A DNA stretch of 64,000 nucleotides. Source: Pseudomonas psychrophila. Its GTDB lineage: Bacteria; Pseudomonadota; Gammaproteobacteria; Pseudomonadales; Pseudomonadaceae. Under the pieces are notes generated by a model, which worked only from the letters and a program-made list of their open reading frames with translations, ran no database searches and was not told the DNA's origin. The stretch spans positions 1-64,000 of the forward strand of contig NZ_JYKZ01000002.1 of assembly GCF_001043005.1 (NCBI RefSeq), given 5' to 3'. Positions 45,001-52,302 of the stretch are shown piece by piece; positions within the stretch are counted from its first letter, which is position 1, and the number at the start of each line of letters is the position of its first letter. The position numbers and the translations under genes were made by a program.

Positions 45001-46469
45001 TCAGTCGAACGGATACGGGCGCCACTATTGAAATCAACAGTGGCACGGCTCATGGGCTCAGTGCCTCTTTGGGCAGTGGCGTGACGCTAATGCCCGTGGG
45101 GGACGCATTCGGGACCGGAGTTCGGGTGGGGGCGGAGGCAACCCTGGCTGTCTCGCGGGACACGGGTGCAAGTGTCAGCTTTGATGTGACGGAAGCTGAC
45201 TTGCCGGCGGCGATGGAGATTCTTGCGGGGCGCAAGGGAGATGTCTTCGACCTACTGGACCTGGGTTGTAATCATCAAAGTGGTCAGCGCTCCAAAAACA
45301 CCGTGGATTTAAGTGTGTCCGCTCTGGTGCAGGGGCGTGCCCATGTTCTGCTGCCTGAAAACTCAGATGCCCTGGCGGGGCTGGTGCGGGCGGTGATTAA
45401 TGTGGGCGGGGGACTTAATCTGGCCCATTTTGATCAGAGTCGCTCTGTGTCCCAAGGAGCGAAGGATATGACCTGGGCGAGGGGCGACAATTTTCAGCTG
45501 TTAGCCAAAGGCAGTGCATCGGCAGGGGTGGGGCCAGCCAACACGGCCGCGTTGGCCCAGGTCGATTCTGGCGGCTCGACTCTGGTGGGGTTCACCGGGT
45601 CTGATATTTCGCTCATGGTCAGTTTTGACCGCAGTGCTGCCCGTGCCATGCGCTTTACCTTCAAGCAGCCTGTTGCGATTGAACAGGCGAAAATCAATGA
45701 TCTGCGTGATGCCTTGTCGAGCCATTCACCGCAATTAAAGGAGCAATTGCTGGCTAGAGTTCCGGCAGAGGGTCACCCGATCGAACAACTGAAAAGCCTG
45801 CAACGTCTATTCGAACAACAGTCAGTCCCGGACACACGGCCCCAGGAACACCATGAGCTCAAGAACCAGCTGCAGCAGCTTCATCATCAGCAGGCACTGA
45901 TTGCACAGGGCAAGCGCGAGCTGAGTTCAGTTGAAGGCACGGTGACCTATGTGGGGCTGAGCGGTGGCGCGCAGGATGAGTGGCTCAACGACGTTGCTCC
46001 CGCGAACAAGGCGGCCATTCTCCACTTGTTGGCGAGTCAGCCACAGCTGGCCCGCACCCTTGAAGACCTGAAGAGCAACCAAGGCACTTCCGTGAGCATC
46101 GGGCTGGAGGTCAAACCCGATGTGTTACGGATGATCGAAAGCAAGGTCGGGGATGTCCGCAGCCCTGAATATGATGTTCAACAGGCGCTGAAAAACCCGG
46201 ACAACCTGCGGATCAAAACCATGAGTGTGAGTTACACGGCCAGCCGAACCCATAGCATGGCGTTGCCCACGCCTGTTTTGTCATTCAGCAGCAGTGCAGC
46301 GCTGAGCCATACCCATAAGGTTCTCAATACCGAGTTCGAATATGGCAGGGACCAGAATGTTCCGGTCAGCATGAAGCTCAAGGATGTGGTCAGCGAGCCC
46401 GGTAAAACGGAGTTCAATCCAGAGGTGCTTGATCTCAAGATCAGGGATGGCCGCAGACCCTTGATGTAA
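42063..46469 (+). CDS. avrE: AvrE/DspE-family type III effector
   Basis: A 1468-residue AvrE-family effector. Members are delivered into plant cells, where they form water/solute channels and suppress defence. No signal peptide. The N-terminal 120 residues are rich in S, Q, P and R, as expected for a type III export signal. Residues of about 120-620 contain beta-propeller-like repeats with motifs such as GDLYAQSRTGELLKLE. The C-terminal half is largely helical, then beta-rich. AvrE and DspE are about 1800 residues, so this is a short member. I find no WxxxE motif at any tryptophan. Its own hrp box and the adjacent DspF-type chaperone support an effector role. RopE of P. fluorescens is a related case. 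Confidence 0.87.
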   Translation: MPLVPIDPVRAHMRLNATRPALPGIQQKPASSSIAKWCSDLFQRGRCSRPPAQLTQFRSYRQPSMAFSAQLSDGKVMTEGSHAGQDIAHQLNRLPKRFMQDPDYTGKGQGLRILDETLNVFHIQSTPAAAAVLKSSRTLAAQPLPLANPGRAHLGQISGVHTTDDGRQFRLVEQRLHRFEPQTLSWLPDKDEAAYSRLGLTREGALMKVPLGVGDMSVEGKTQVSLEPWAEGFSLRISRDATAPGTHLVPVSESGKPVQLTRIGLSGDTLYASNAQGELLRGDLRSAQAGRLRMVPEPAGKLESLYKGGVSIKGFMHDDAGQLNALIRDTHNQLHSAPLTDTPSQEPGWNLSDVLFKVIDKGVPEPGLRALANAVDLGQRGKVALEGNTLLCWDSQAQQWEKTDHMNVDQLERGLDGRAYVLQAGQLQELATHKSRGSVYMEASYDLAPPEGARTHVTLSSGASVKGERQITGFAVENAKRFVTLDQDNQLHAHVDGAERALSFTLPKALKALALDRRGDLYAQSRTGELLKLEKAHWQSPSSTAKTWEAVKLPGNECLKSLRMGPDKQLIASWGENDPQQNRWGEIFRQLVVSPDGQPKWEAPAPPKAGDSSLNSVLSGGEIKSQNNGTAWAVTSTVLGHKAEGLERDRGLLSGIGAHIKPLEGLKNIGLDIQYHFKGRAGLAGLYADDRALRGQLDALAKAAPCTTNMTTRLERLSEQQSTQALAGALKHALGQVEKNSESLAIRLGDIKGARVIPEQAVAAVDHSAKRSAFSLNQMRQTFENLAPSNTNTTAALLRSYEKQGVSLSPWHGDQKRDLGNPTALIESDLIQHARTLSRLGELITLLENDPPDQPLISGTLEVIMQAYHDSPVHKKASQQINSFAQAETLYKNFKLLAKDLSNPGSALHFHIARTLGIGGKGDIKQVLMQHIQQSDSGQSIASSRTKTKAAGVFATGMLPVPLLEVFVGVSRAKASGVIFSRTDTGATIEINSGTAHGLSASLGSGVTLMPVGDAFGTGVRVGAEATLAVSRDTGASVSFDVTEADLPAAMEILAGRKGDVFDLLDLGCNHQSGQRSKNTVDLSVSALVQGRAHVLLPENSDALAGLVRAVINVGGGLNLAHFDQSRSVSQGAKDMTWARGDNFQLLAKGSASAGVGPANTAALAQVDSGGSTLVGFTGSDISLMVSFDRSAARAMRFTFKQPVAIEQAKINDLRDALSSHSPQLKEQLLARVPAEGHPIEQLKSLQRLFEQQSVPDTRPQEHHELKNQLQQLHHQQALIAQGKRELSSVEGTVTYVGLSGGAQDEWLNDVAPANKAAILHLLASQPQLARTLEDLKSNQGTSVSIGLEVKPDVLRMIESKVGDVRSPEYDVQQALKNPDNLRIKTMSVSYTASRTHSMALPTPVLSFSSSAALSHTHKVLNTEFEYGRDQNVPVSMKLKDVVSEPGKTEFNPEVLDLKIRDGRRPLM

Positions 46470-46490
46470 CGATACGGCCAGCCTGACTGC

Positions 46491-46889
46491 TCACGCAGGC
46501 TGGGTCAGCAACTGGCGGGTGTCGGTCACTTGTTGGATAAAACCGCAGACCCATTGGCAAAAGTCGGGTGGCGTTAAACGTTCGGCCGGGCACTGGGCAC
46601 ACAGACGTACGCTGTCATCCGCGTCCAGCGCCAACCAGCAACCGTTCAGCAGGTCGGGTTGAAAGTTGAGCCGGAGCAACTGGCGGTCTTGATCAGGGGC
46701 AGGGCGGTGAGTGCTCACCGCACAGTGCAGCAAGGCAGCGCTGTGTTGGGGCAAGAGCTCGATGACGCATACCTCCAGCCCCTGACTGTCGAACAATGCA
46801 CACACGCCGTTTTCCAGATGCAAGTCGACGTTGAGATGCTGACTCAGGGCTGCCAGCAGTAGCTGAGGGGAGCACGGGTGTTGTTTCAT
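46491..46889 (-). CDS. AvrF/DspF-type chaperone of the AvrE effector
   Basis: A 132-residue CesT-like secretion chaperone. The sequence resembles Erwinia DspF in order and wording: GVCAL, then PQHS, LLHC, LRLNF, GCWLALD and SVRLC. Such chaperones keep AvrE/DspE stable and export-competent. It is convergent with avrE, not in the same operon, and sits last after sctC and hrpT, so it should be co-expressed from the hrpF hrp box. The position is that of hrpV in P. syringae, but the sequence argues for DspF. Confidence 0.85.
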   Translation of the reverse strand: MKQHPCSPQLLLAALSQHLNVDLHLENGVCALFDSQGLEVCVIELLPQHSAALLHCAVSTHRPAPDQDRQLLRLNFQPDLLNGCWLALDADDSVRLCAQCPAERLTPPDFCQWVCGFIQQVTDTRQLLTQPA

Positions 46890-46923
46890 TCATATCTGCC
46901 TATGAAGTGTTCGGCGGTTGGGA

Positions 46924-47127
46924 TCACTGTTCAAGGAGAACCACCAGATGGTCTGGCCGTAGGGCGTCAGGACCTGTCTCGTTGCGCATGTGTGTGGGCC
47001 ACCAGATCACCAGGTTGCCGGCGCTGGACACTGGGCGTGTGCACGAATCACCTTGGCAATTCGTGGCACACCCTTGAAGCGTCATCCCCAGGACAAGGGT
47101 CATGACAACAGTGAACAACCGGATCAT
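46924..47127 (-). CDS. hrpT: HrpT-like outer-membrane lipoprotein
   Basis: A 67-residue lipoprotein with signal peptide and lipobox LQGC (cysteine near residue 21). HrpT of P. syringae is a lipoprotein of this size encoded just after hrcC, thought to help the secretin reach the outer membrane. Its ATG overlaps the sctC stop as ATGA (47124-47127). Confidence 0.8.
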   Translation of the reverse strand: MIRLFTVVMTLVLGMTLQGCATNCQGDSCTRPVSSAGNLVIWWPTHMRNETGPDALRPDHLVVLLEQ

Positions 47128-49157
47128 TGGGAGGCACTCTGTGCGGGTGTTAACAAGGATGGTCGAGGCACCGCCTTCAGCTCATCCTGGTCGGGCGGTC
47201 GAGTAGCAATAAAGACTTCCGCCTGCTCTCCCGGGGCCAGCCACGGGCGGGGCCAGACACTCACCGCCAGGGTGTTGGTATTGCTGCATTCACTTTCATC
47301 GATGCGCACGCGGCTCTGGCTCCGGTTGTGCAAAACCAGGACGGCGACGTTGTAATGGGCGCTTTCGAACCATTGGCGCCGGTCGGGATCAACCCTCAAG
47401 AAATCGGGCGTATTACACCGAATACCCGTCCGGGCAGGCATCGGCATGGCCTTGAAATGGGCAGGTATGCGGCCCGTGACCAAATGAGCCAGGGCTTGCG
47501 CGACATCGGTGCGATTGATGACGGGCGGGTGCTGCGCCCCACGCCGTGCCAACGGGCTTAGCGCGGCTTCGAGCACCGCCTGATCCGATTGCGGCAAGTA
47601 GCGCACAGGGTTGGTCTGATCGCCAATAAGCCGTGGTGTCAGGATAAACAGTCGTTCACGGCGATTATTAGTGGACTGCGTCGAAGAAAACAGCGCTTTG
47701 CCCAGCCAGGGAATACTCCCAAGCCAGGGCACCTGATTGCGGTTGTCGGCTTCTTCTGCCACATGAAAACCGCCAATGACCAGGGATTGTTGTTCGCTGA
47801 TAACCGCTTGGGTACTGACTTTGCCTTGACGCACATCCGGTGTTGAATTGGGACCGACGTTATTGGCAAAAGCGCCGTCCTCAATGTCGATGATCAAATG
47901 AATTTGATTGGCTCCACTGGCTGCGATCACCCGTGGGATGACCTGGAAGCTGGTGCCCGTGGTGACCGGCAAGATGTTTGCCACTCCGTCGCCGACGGCT
48001 TTGATGTATTGAGTGCGGTTAAAGTCGATGACGGCAGGCTGGTTTTCCAGTGTCATGATCGAAGGATTGGACACCACCGTCGCCAGGCCGCGCTCCTCCA
48101 GGGCCTTCACATCGGCTACGAAACGATCAAACCGGGCAATGTTTACAGTCGAGGGGTTGTTGCCTGACAGATTGCCTGTCCCGGCCCGAAAGCGGCTGTT
48201 CTGAAACCCCCAATTCACGCCCAACTCTTTGAGTTGAGTGCGATTGATGTCCAGAATCACAGCATCTATTTCTACCAGTTTTCGTGGTACATCCAGCTCG
48301 GCGATCAAGGATTGATAGAGTGCCCGTCGCTCGTTCGTGTCGTAGATCAGCACGCTGTTGTTGCGCACATCGGCCTCCACCCGGATGTTGCTTGTGCTTG
48401 TTGGTGCCAGGGCGGTTTTAGGCGCTGGGGTTGTAGAGGTGTTTGAGAAGGAGGCGCCGAGGCTGCCTATCGGGGACGCCCTGTCAGGCTCAAGAGCCAA
48501 TGGCGTTGGAGATTTGGGATCGAGAAGCCCGCGTAACAGGCTGGCAATACCGGGGACTGTCAGTTTTTCGCCCCGATAGTCGATCTGGCGATCCGCAGCG
48601 TTGGCGAACTGGAGCGCGAAGGTCAGAACATCCTGTTTGTTGGTTGCCTCTGCCCGTTTACGGCTGAACTGTCTTATTTGCTCTATGTAGCGTCTGGGGC
48701 CTGAAACCAGGACTACGCCGATATCGGGCAGCTCACCCCAACCGAAACGCTCGTCCAGCAGGCCTATCTGACTCAGAGCTGTTTTCAAGTCAGCTACGGT
48801 GTCTTGCGCGACTTCCAACCGTGCAGAACGTTGTTGGTCCAGAGAGCTGATGTACAGCGTGTTGTTGTAGACGAACCATTGGAAGCGATGCTCCAGCCCC
48901 AGCCGATCCAGAAACCCCGGCAGCGTGTCGGCGCGCAGCTTGCCGTTGACGACGCCTTGCAATGAACCGTCGATCTGTAGCTGAAGGCCAACGGTGTGGG
49001 CGAAGTCCTCCAAAACATCGCGCAACATCCGGTTGCTCGCTTCATGGGCATAGGGTGTTTTTTTCCAGTCATCGGGCACTGCAGCCATGGCGTGGGGCAT
49101 TAAGATAAAAAGATAAGTCAGCAATGCGATCTGGCTGGCGCGCTTGATTCCCATCAT
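47124..49157 (-). CDS. sctC: SctC (HrcC) outer-membrane secretin
   Basis: A 677-residue secretin with signal peptide (residues 9-26), N0/N1/N3 periplasmic domains and a C-terminal secretin domain. The secretin signature is clear as VPWLGSIPWLGKALF, followed by RRERLFILTPRLI. The C-terminus continues about 150 residues past the barrel, where the HrpT-type pilotin could bind. The start overlaps the hrpF stop as TAATG, so no gene fits between them. In P. syringae hrpG lies there. Confidence 0.94.
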   Translation of the reverse strand: MMGIKRASQIALLTYLFILMPHAMAAVPDDWKKTPYAHEASNRMLRDVLEDFAHTVGLQLQIDGSLQGVVNGKLRADTLPGFLDRLGLEHRFQWFVYNNTLYISSLDQQRSARLEVAQDTVADLKTALSQIGLLDERFGWGELPDIGVVLVSGPRRYIEQIRQFSRKRAEATNKQDVLTFALQFANAADRQIDYRGEKLTVPGIASLLRGLLDPKSPTPLALEPDRASPIGSLGASFSNTSTTPAPKTALAPTSTSNIRVEADVRNNSVLIYDTNERRALYQSLIAELDVPRKLVEIDAVILDINRTQLKELGVNWGFQNSRFRAGTGNLSGNNPSTVNIARFDRFVADVKALEERGLATVVSNPSIMTLENQPAVIDFNRTQYIKAVGDGVANILPVTTGTSFQVIPRVIAASGANQIHLIIDIEDGAFANNVGPNSTPDVRQGKVSTQAVISEQQSLVIGGFHVAEEADNRNQVPWLGSIPWLGKALFSSTQSTNNRRERLFILTPRLIGDQTNPVRYLPQSDQAVLEAALSPLARRGAQHPPVINRTDVAQALAHLVTGRIPAHFKAMPMPARTGIRCNTPDFLRVDPDRRQWFESAHYNVAVLVLHNRSQSRVRIDESECSNTNTLAVSVWPRPWLAPGEQAEVFIATRPPDQDELKAVPRPSLLTPAQSASQ

Positions 49158-49375
49158 TACTGCACGGCATCAATAATGCTTTTGGTCAGGCTGTGTTTGA
49201 GCCGTGTTTGCTCGGTGATCGCAAACGTTGCGATCGCCACGCTTCGTGACGCTTCGAAGAACCGCCTCATGTCTTCGACACCGGTCTGATTGTTCGAGGC
49301 GATTTCATCCAGGTTTTTTTGGGCCTGGGCAAAACGGGTATCTATTCGGCGCTGGACACTTTCGAACGAAGCCAT
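49157..49375 (-). CDS. hrpF: HrpF-like small type III protein
   Basis: A 72-residue, highly helical protein (RRIDTRFAQAQKNLDEI, VEDMRRFFEASRSVAIATF). It resembles P. syringae HrpF in size, in the ERRID-type start, in the EDMR motif and in the LTKSIID end. It is the first gene of the hrpF-sctC-hrpT-chaperone operon, 28 bases after a hrp box. The ATG at 49375 is preceded by GGAGG. Confidence 0.82.
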   Translation of the reverse strand: MASFESVQRRIDTRFAQAQKNLDEIASNNQTGVEDMRRFFEASRSVAIATFAITEQTRLKHSLTKSIIDAVQ

Positions 49376-49396
49376 ACTTCCTCCAATCAGTAATAT

Positions 49397-50011
49397 TCAC
49401 GACTCAGTGGCGGCTACGTCATCATCGGTTCCATCGGTGCAAGCAGGTATCAACAAGGCCTCGATGGCTGTGGCCCAGTCGATACGCAGGTCTTCACGGA
49501 CAGTGACAAGCACCAGAGCCTGAGTGTCGAGGCGTTCATCGGTCTGGAGTTGCCAGGACGTGTCGGGGTGGGTGCTGAGCCACTGCCCAATACGTTCAAG
49601 AGCTTGTGGATGGCAGCGCAGCGTTGCGTTCGCGGGCGGGCATTGTGCGCGCAGCAAATGCTCAAGCAAGGCGACGATACGAGCCGGTTGCGGCACCTCA
49701 TCGAATAGATGACGCAAGGTCTGGTTGACCACTGTTGAAGCGCTCGACTCAATCCCCTTGCACAGGACCAGGTGTTCCAGTTGCCAGTGCGAAAGCTGGG
49801 CGTTGGCCAGTTGCCAGAATTCGCCGTGGGCTTTTTTCAACAGGGCCTGCGATGTTGCTTGAGCAGTGCTCAGCAGTTCGTCAGCTTGCGCCTTTGCTTG
49901 CGCAAGTACTTGATTGACCTGGCCGCAGTCGATGAGGTTTTCGCGGGTAATAAGTGTCTGGTGCAGTCCAGGGGGCCCGGGCCGCAGTTTAAGGGTGCGT
50001 CGTGACAGCAT
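49397..50011 (-). CDS. sctL: SctL (HrpE) ATPase stator
   Basis: A stator protein of about 204 residues from ATG 50011 that holds SctN to the sorting platform. The N-terminal half is a coiled coil (VNQVLAQAKAQADELLSTA) and the C-terminal half is the compact globular domain typical of FliH/YscL. The start overlaps sctK by 23 bases. Longer frames would lie over sctK. Its 3' end contains the hrp box of the next operon. Confidence 0.87.
   Translation of the reverse strand: MLSRRTLKLRPGPPGLHQTLITRENLIDCGQVNQVLAQAKAQADELLSTAQATSQALLKKAHGEFWQLANAQLSHWQLEHLVLCKGIESSASTVVNQTLRHLFDEVPQPARIVALLEHLLRAQCPPANATLRCHPQALERIGQWLSTHPDTSWQLQTDERLDTQALVLVTVREDLRIDWATAIEALLIPACTDGTDDDVAATES
49404..49432 (-). promoter_or_regulatory. 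hrp box of the hrpF-sctC operon
   Basis: On the minus strand GGAACC-N16-CCACTGA reads at 49432-49404, a full match to the HrpL consensus. It is embedded in the last codons of sctL, 28 bases before hrpF. P. syringae also has a hrp promoter before hrpF. Confidence 0.88.
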
Positions 50012-50561
50012 TGAGCTGAACCTCGGTGCTACCTGCGTCTGGATTGTAGGTTTGCTCGTACCAGAGCACCGCTTGCCAAAGCACCTGAAGCTTGGCCGCA
50101 GAGATATCCGGTGCTGGGATTTGCTCCATGGCCATGATCCGGCAAGGCGCAAAACGCAGTCGCAATCGCGACCACACGTGCGGTGCGACCCAAGCCCTCA
50201 GGAGTTGCAAGGTATCGTCGGTCGGCTTGAGCCAGCGTTGGGTGTGCAAGCTCATGGCCAGACGCTGGCACCACAGACGCTGTGTCGCGTCGAGCCGATT
50301 GGGCTCTAATGGCCGGCAAATGTTGTCGGCCAGTTGCAACATGCGGTCGTGTTGTGACGGTCGCGCCAGGGCCAGGTAAACCAGGCTGGCAGTGGGCTTG
50401 CAGGGCAGGCAGGGGGCAATGGCAAAGGTCTTGCTCAGGGCCGCGTGCCGGTTACGGGTCAGTCCGGCTTCATAGGCGACTACGTCTGGGGCCTGCCAGT
50501 CCGGGTGCGCGTGGCGCCACGGGAAGGCCCACCACTGAGCCCAGCTGTAAGCGTCGCTCAT
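49989..50561 (-). CDS. sctK: SctK-like (HrpD) type III accessory protein
   Basis: A 190-residue protein between sctJ and sctL, where HrpD lies in P. syringae. HrpD/SctK proteins are adaptors of the cytosolic sorting platform. Tryptophan-rich N-terminus (WAQWWAFPW), otherwise no diagnostic motif. The ATG overlaps the sctJ stop as ATGA. The assignment rests on position and size. Confidence 0.78.
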   Translation of the reverse strand: MSDAYSWAQWWAFPWRHAHPDWQAPDVVAYEAGLTRNRHAALSKTFAIAPCLPCKPTASLVYLALARPSQHDRMLQLADNICRPLEPNRLDATQRLWCQRLAMSLHTQRWLKPTDDTLQLLRAWVAPHVWSRLRLRFAPCRIMAMEQIPAPDISAAKLQVLWQAVLWYEQTYNPDAGSTEVQLNAVTTHP

Positions 50562-51331
50562 GCAGAGCCCTCTTTAGAGGGGGCCGTTCTATTTCGTAAC
50601 TTAAGCCACAAAATCGGGCCAGTGATCGCCAGAAGGAACCCAAGAATCGCACCGTAGAAGGTTTTTTTCCAAAACCCCAGGTCTTGCTTCGGCACCAGAA
50701 AAGGGCCGAAGAAGAGCAATTGCTGCGTGTCTTGAAAGGCGGTTGCTGGCACAAACACCGTGGTGATTTTATGCGGGTTGTCTAACGCCGTGGCCATGCC
50801 CGGAATGCTGCTGGCAACCATTCGGCGTACCCGTGATTGAATGCTGTCGGGGTCAAGCCTTGAGTCGTGTTTGATAAAAACCGAAGCGGAAGCGGGTTGA
50901 ACTGCCTCCCCCGGGGCTACCCGCTCGGGAAGTACCACATGCACCCGTGCCACGATGATCCCGTCAATATTCGACAACGTGGCTTCGAGCTCCTGTGACA
51001 AGGCATGGATGTAACGGGCGCGCTCTTCCAGCGGCGTAGAAATGACCCCCTCCTTGCGAAATATTTCCCCCAGTGTCGAACGAGTGGCTTTGGGTAACCC
51101 GGCTGCTGCCAGTGTCTTTATGGCCCGGCTGATGTCTTGCGCACTTACGCGCACGGAGACTCCGTTTTTGGTAGCGATCTTTTGGCTTTGGACGTGTTTG
51201 TCTGCCAGTTCGGCGATGACTTCATTGGCCTCTTGTTCGGAAAGCTGGCTGTGCAGCTCGACGCTTTCGCCACAACCGCTCAAACACAACGCGAGCATCA
51301 ATAACAGGCTCCTGAGAAGGCGCGATGCCAT
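50558..51331 (-). CDS. sctJ: SctJ (HrcJ) inner-membrane ring lipoprotein
   Basis: A 257-residue lipoprotein with lipobox LSGC (cysteine near residue 20). Two periplasmic ring-building domains follow (ELHSQLSEQEANEV; VSVRVSAQDISRAIKTL; RVHVVLPE). A C-terminal membrane helix lies near 225-245 (AILGFLLAITGPILWL). It forms the inner-membrane ring with SctD. Full length, 11 bases after sctI. Confidence 0.95.
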   Translation of the reverse strand: MASRLLRSLLLMLALCLSGCGESVELHSQLSEQEANEVIAELADKHVQSQKIATKNGVSVRVSAQDISRAIKTLAAAGLPKATRSTLGEIFRKEGVISTPLEERARYIHALSQELEATLSNIDGIIVARVHVVLPERVAPGEAVQPASASVFIKHDSRLDPDSIQSRVRRMVASSIPGMATALDNPHKITTVFVPATAFQDTQQLLFFGPFLVPKQDLGFWKKTFYGAILGFLLAITGPILWLKLRNRTAPSKEGSA

Positions 51332-51342
51332 GCGGTTACCGC

Positions 51343-51711
51343 CTAGGACAGGTTGGTGAGTTTTTCGATGGCTTGTGACGTCTTGCTGATCATCTTGGCG
51401 CTCAACAGCGTCTCAAGGTGAAATGCCGATATGGCCCGGGTTGATTTGAGCATGTCGATTGGATCGGTACTGGTGCTGACTTTTTGCAAGGCACGCGCGG
51501 CAGTGTTTGAGAGCTCCTGCAATAACGCCGAGCGTTGCTTTAGCGGATGAGCGATTAGGCTGTCGGAGGTTGCGATGTAAGGTGTTTGGGTGGGAGAGGG
51601 GAGTAATGAAGCGGTGAACCAGTTGATATCGGCTATTGCAGGTGTATGAAAAGGGGCCTCAAAAGAGATCGACGGTTTTAGGGCGACAGAGGGTGATGTG
51701 TTAATTTTCAT
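51343..51711 (-). CDS. sctI: SctI (HrpB) inner-rod protein
   Basis: A 122-residue protein just upstream of sctJ, the position of the inner-rod gene hrpB. The C-terminal half is a typical rod helix (ALQKVSTSTDPIDMLKSTRA, FHLETLLSAKMISKTSQAI). It has no cysteine and no signal peptide. GAGG precedes ATG 51711. Confidence 0.82.
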   Translation of the reverse strand: MKINTSPSVALKPSISFEAPFHTPAIADINWFTASLLPSPTQTPYIATSDSLIAHPLKQRSALLQELSNTAARALQKVSTSTDPIDMLKSTRAISAFHLETLLSAKMISKTSQAIEKLTNLS

Positions 51712-51775
51712 TTAAACCTCAAACGACGGCTTGGAATTGCGTATTCCAGTTGCTGTACTCACCGATCGGTTAGAT

Positions 51776-51795
51776 GCCCCATCCAGGGATGGGGC
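51776..51795 (-). promoter_or_regulatory. intercistronic hairpin after the pilin-like gene
   Basis: A perfect 9-bp stem (GCCCCATCC / GGATGGGGC) with a two-base turn sits 11 bases after the pilin-like stop and 64 bases before sctI. No T run follows on the minus strand. It could stabilise the pilin message or reduce read-through into sctI. Confidence 0.6.
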
Positions 51796-51806
51796 GGTGT
51801 TAAAGA

Positions 51807-52042
51807 TTAAACAGTGATTTTTCTTGAGAGTTCGGTCATTGCGTTGACCTGTTTGGTTTGTGAATCTATAACCCCATTAAATTTTGCGCTTTTGTTGTCG
51901 GTTTCAATTTTTTCTTTAGTGTCATAAAACTTTTTCAACGCTTCCTGTTTGTTGAAGTCTTTTAGCGCTTCCAACGGGTCGATTTCATTGTTGCGACCCC
52001 CCCCCCGATAAGTGAGCCAATAATTCCGCCAATACCAAACAT
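51807..52042 (-). pseudogene. probable HrpA-type pilin gene, out of frame at a run of ten G
   Basis: A small gene in the hrpA position, just before sctI. AGAGG lies eight bases before ATG 52042. The start codes for a Gly/Ile-rich segment (MFGIGGIIGSLIGGG). After the G run, another frame continues with about 60 residues of charged helix: EIDPLEALKDFNKQEALKKF, then DTKEKIE, and ends TELSRKITV. The run at 51997-52006 is ten G on the coding strand, which puts the halves out of frame and gives a 26-residue peptide. Eight or eleven G would give 77 or 78 residues. The sequence could be a lesion, a slippage switch or a base-calling error. The pilin role is inferred from size, helix and place. Confidence 0.6.
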
Positions 52043-52072
52043 GTGTTTTGCCTCTCTATGATAGCTGGATAA

Positions 52073-52240
52073 CTAGTACGAGATTTTATGGGGTGTATGG
52101 GTGGGGTGCGATGTGATGTTTTTGGTGTGTGATACCGCATTGTCTACAACGTTTCCCACCAGGTTTTTGGCCATGCCGCCCAGCGAGTCAATGACTTTAT
52201 TGGCGAGGGGCAATATAAGAGGTGCTAGCAGAGAAAGCAT
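52073..52240 (-). CDS. 55-residue protein, first gene of the pilin operon
   Basis: An open frame of 55 codons with a strong ribosome site (GGAGAT, five bases before ATG 52240). It is the first frame after the weak hrp box at 52303. The first half is hydrophobic (LLAPLILPLA, then IDSLGGMAKNLVGNVV), and the second is polar and His/Thr-rich, ending in HKISY. I do not recognise it. Its place between a hrp box and the pilin-like gene suggests a small type III component or a secreted peptide. It could also be a divergent pilin itself. Confidence 0.5.
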   Translation of the reverse strand: MLSLLAPLILPLANKVIDSLGGMAKNLVGNVVDNAVSHTKNITSHPTHTPHKISY

Positions 52241-52302
52241 ATGTTATCTCCAAATGCAAAGTGTGAGATTTAGGGGGTGAATCAGTTAATTGATTCAAGT
52301 AT

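Noticed and set aside
46478..46503. Terminator between avrE and its chaperone gene
   Set aside because: The stem CCAGCCTG / CAGGCTGG is real but has a ten-base loop and no T run on either side. It also overlaps the chaperone 3' end.
46491..46889. HrpV by position
   Set aside because: It sits where hrpV lies in P. syringae, but the motif order GVCAL, PQHS, LLHC, GCWLALD follows DspF/AvrF chaperones.
49157..49375. Needle/pilin subunit
   Set aside because: Small and helical, but the ERRID-like start, EDMR motif and place before the secretin gene fit HrpF. The pilin is expected before sctI.
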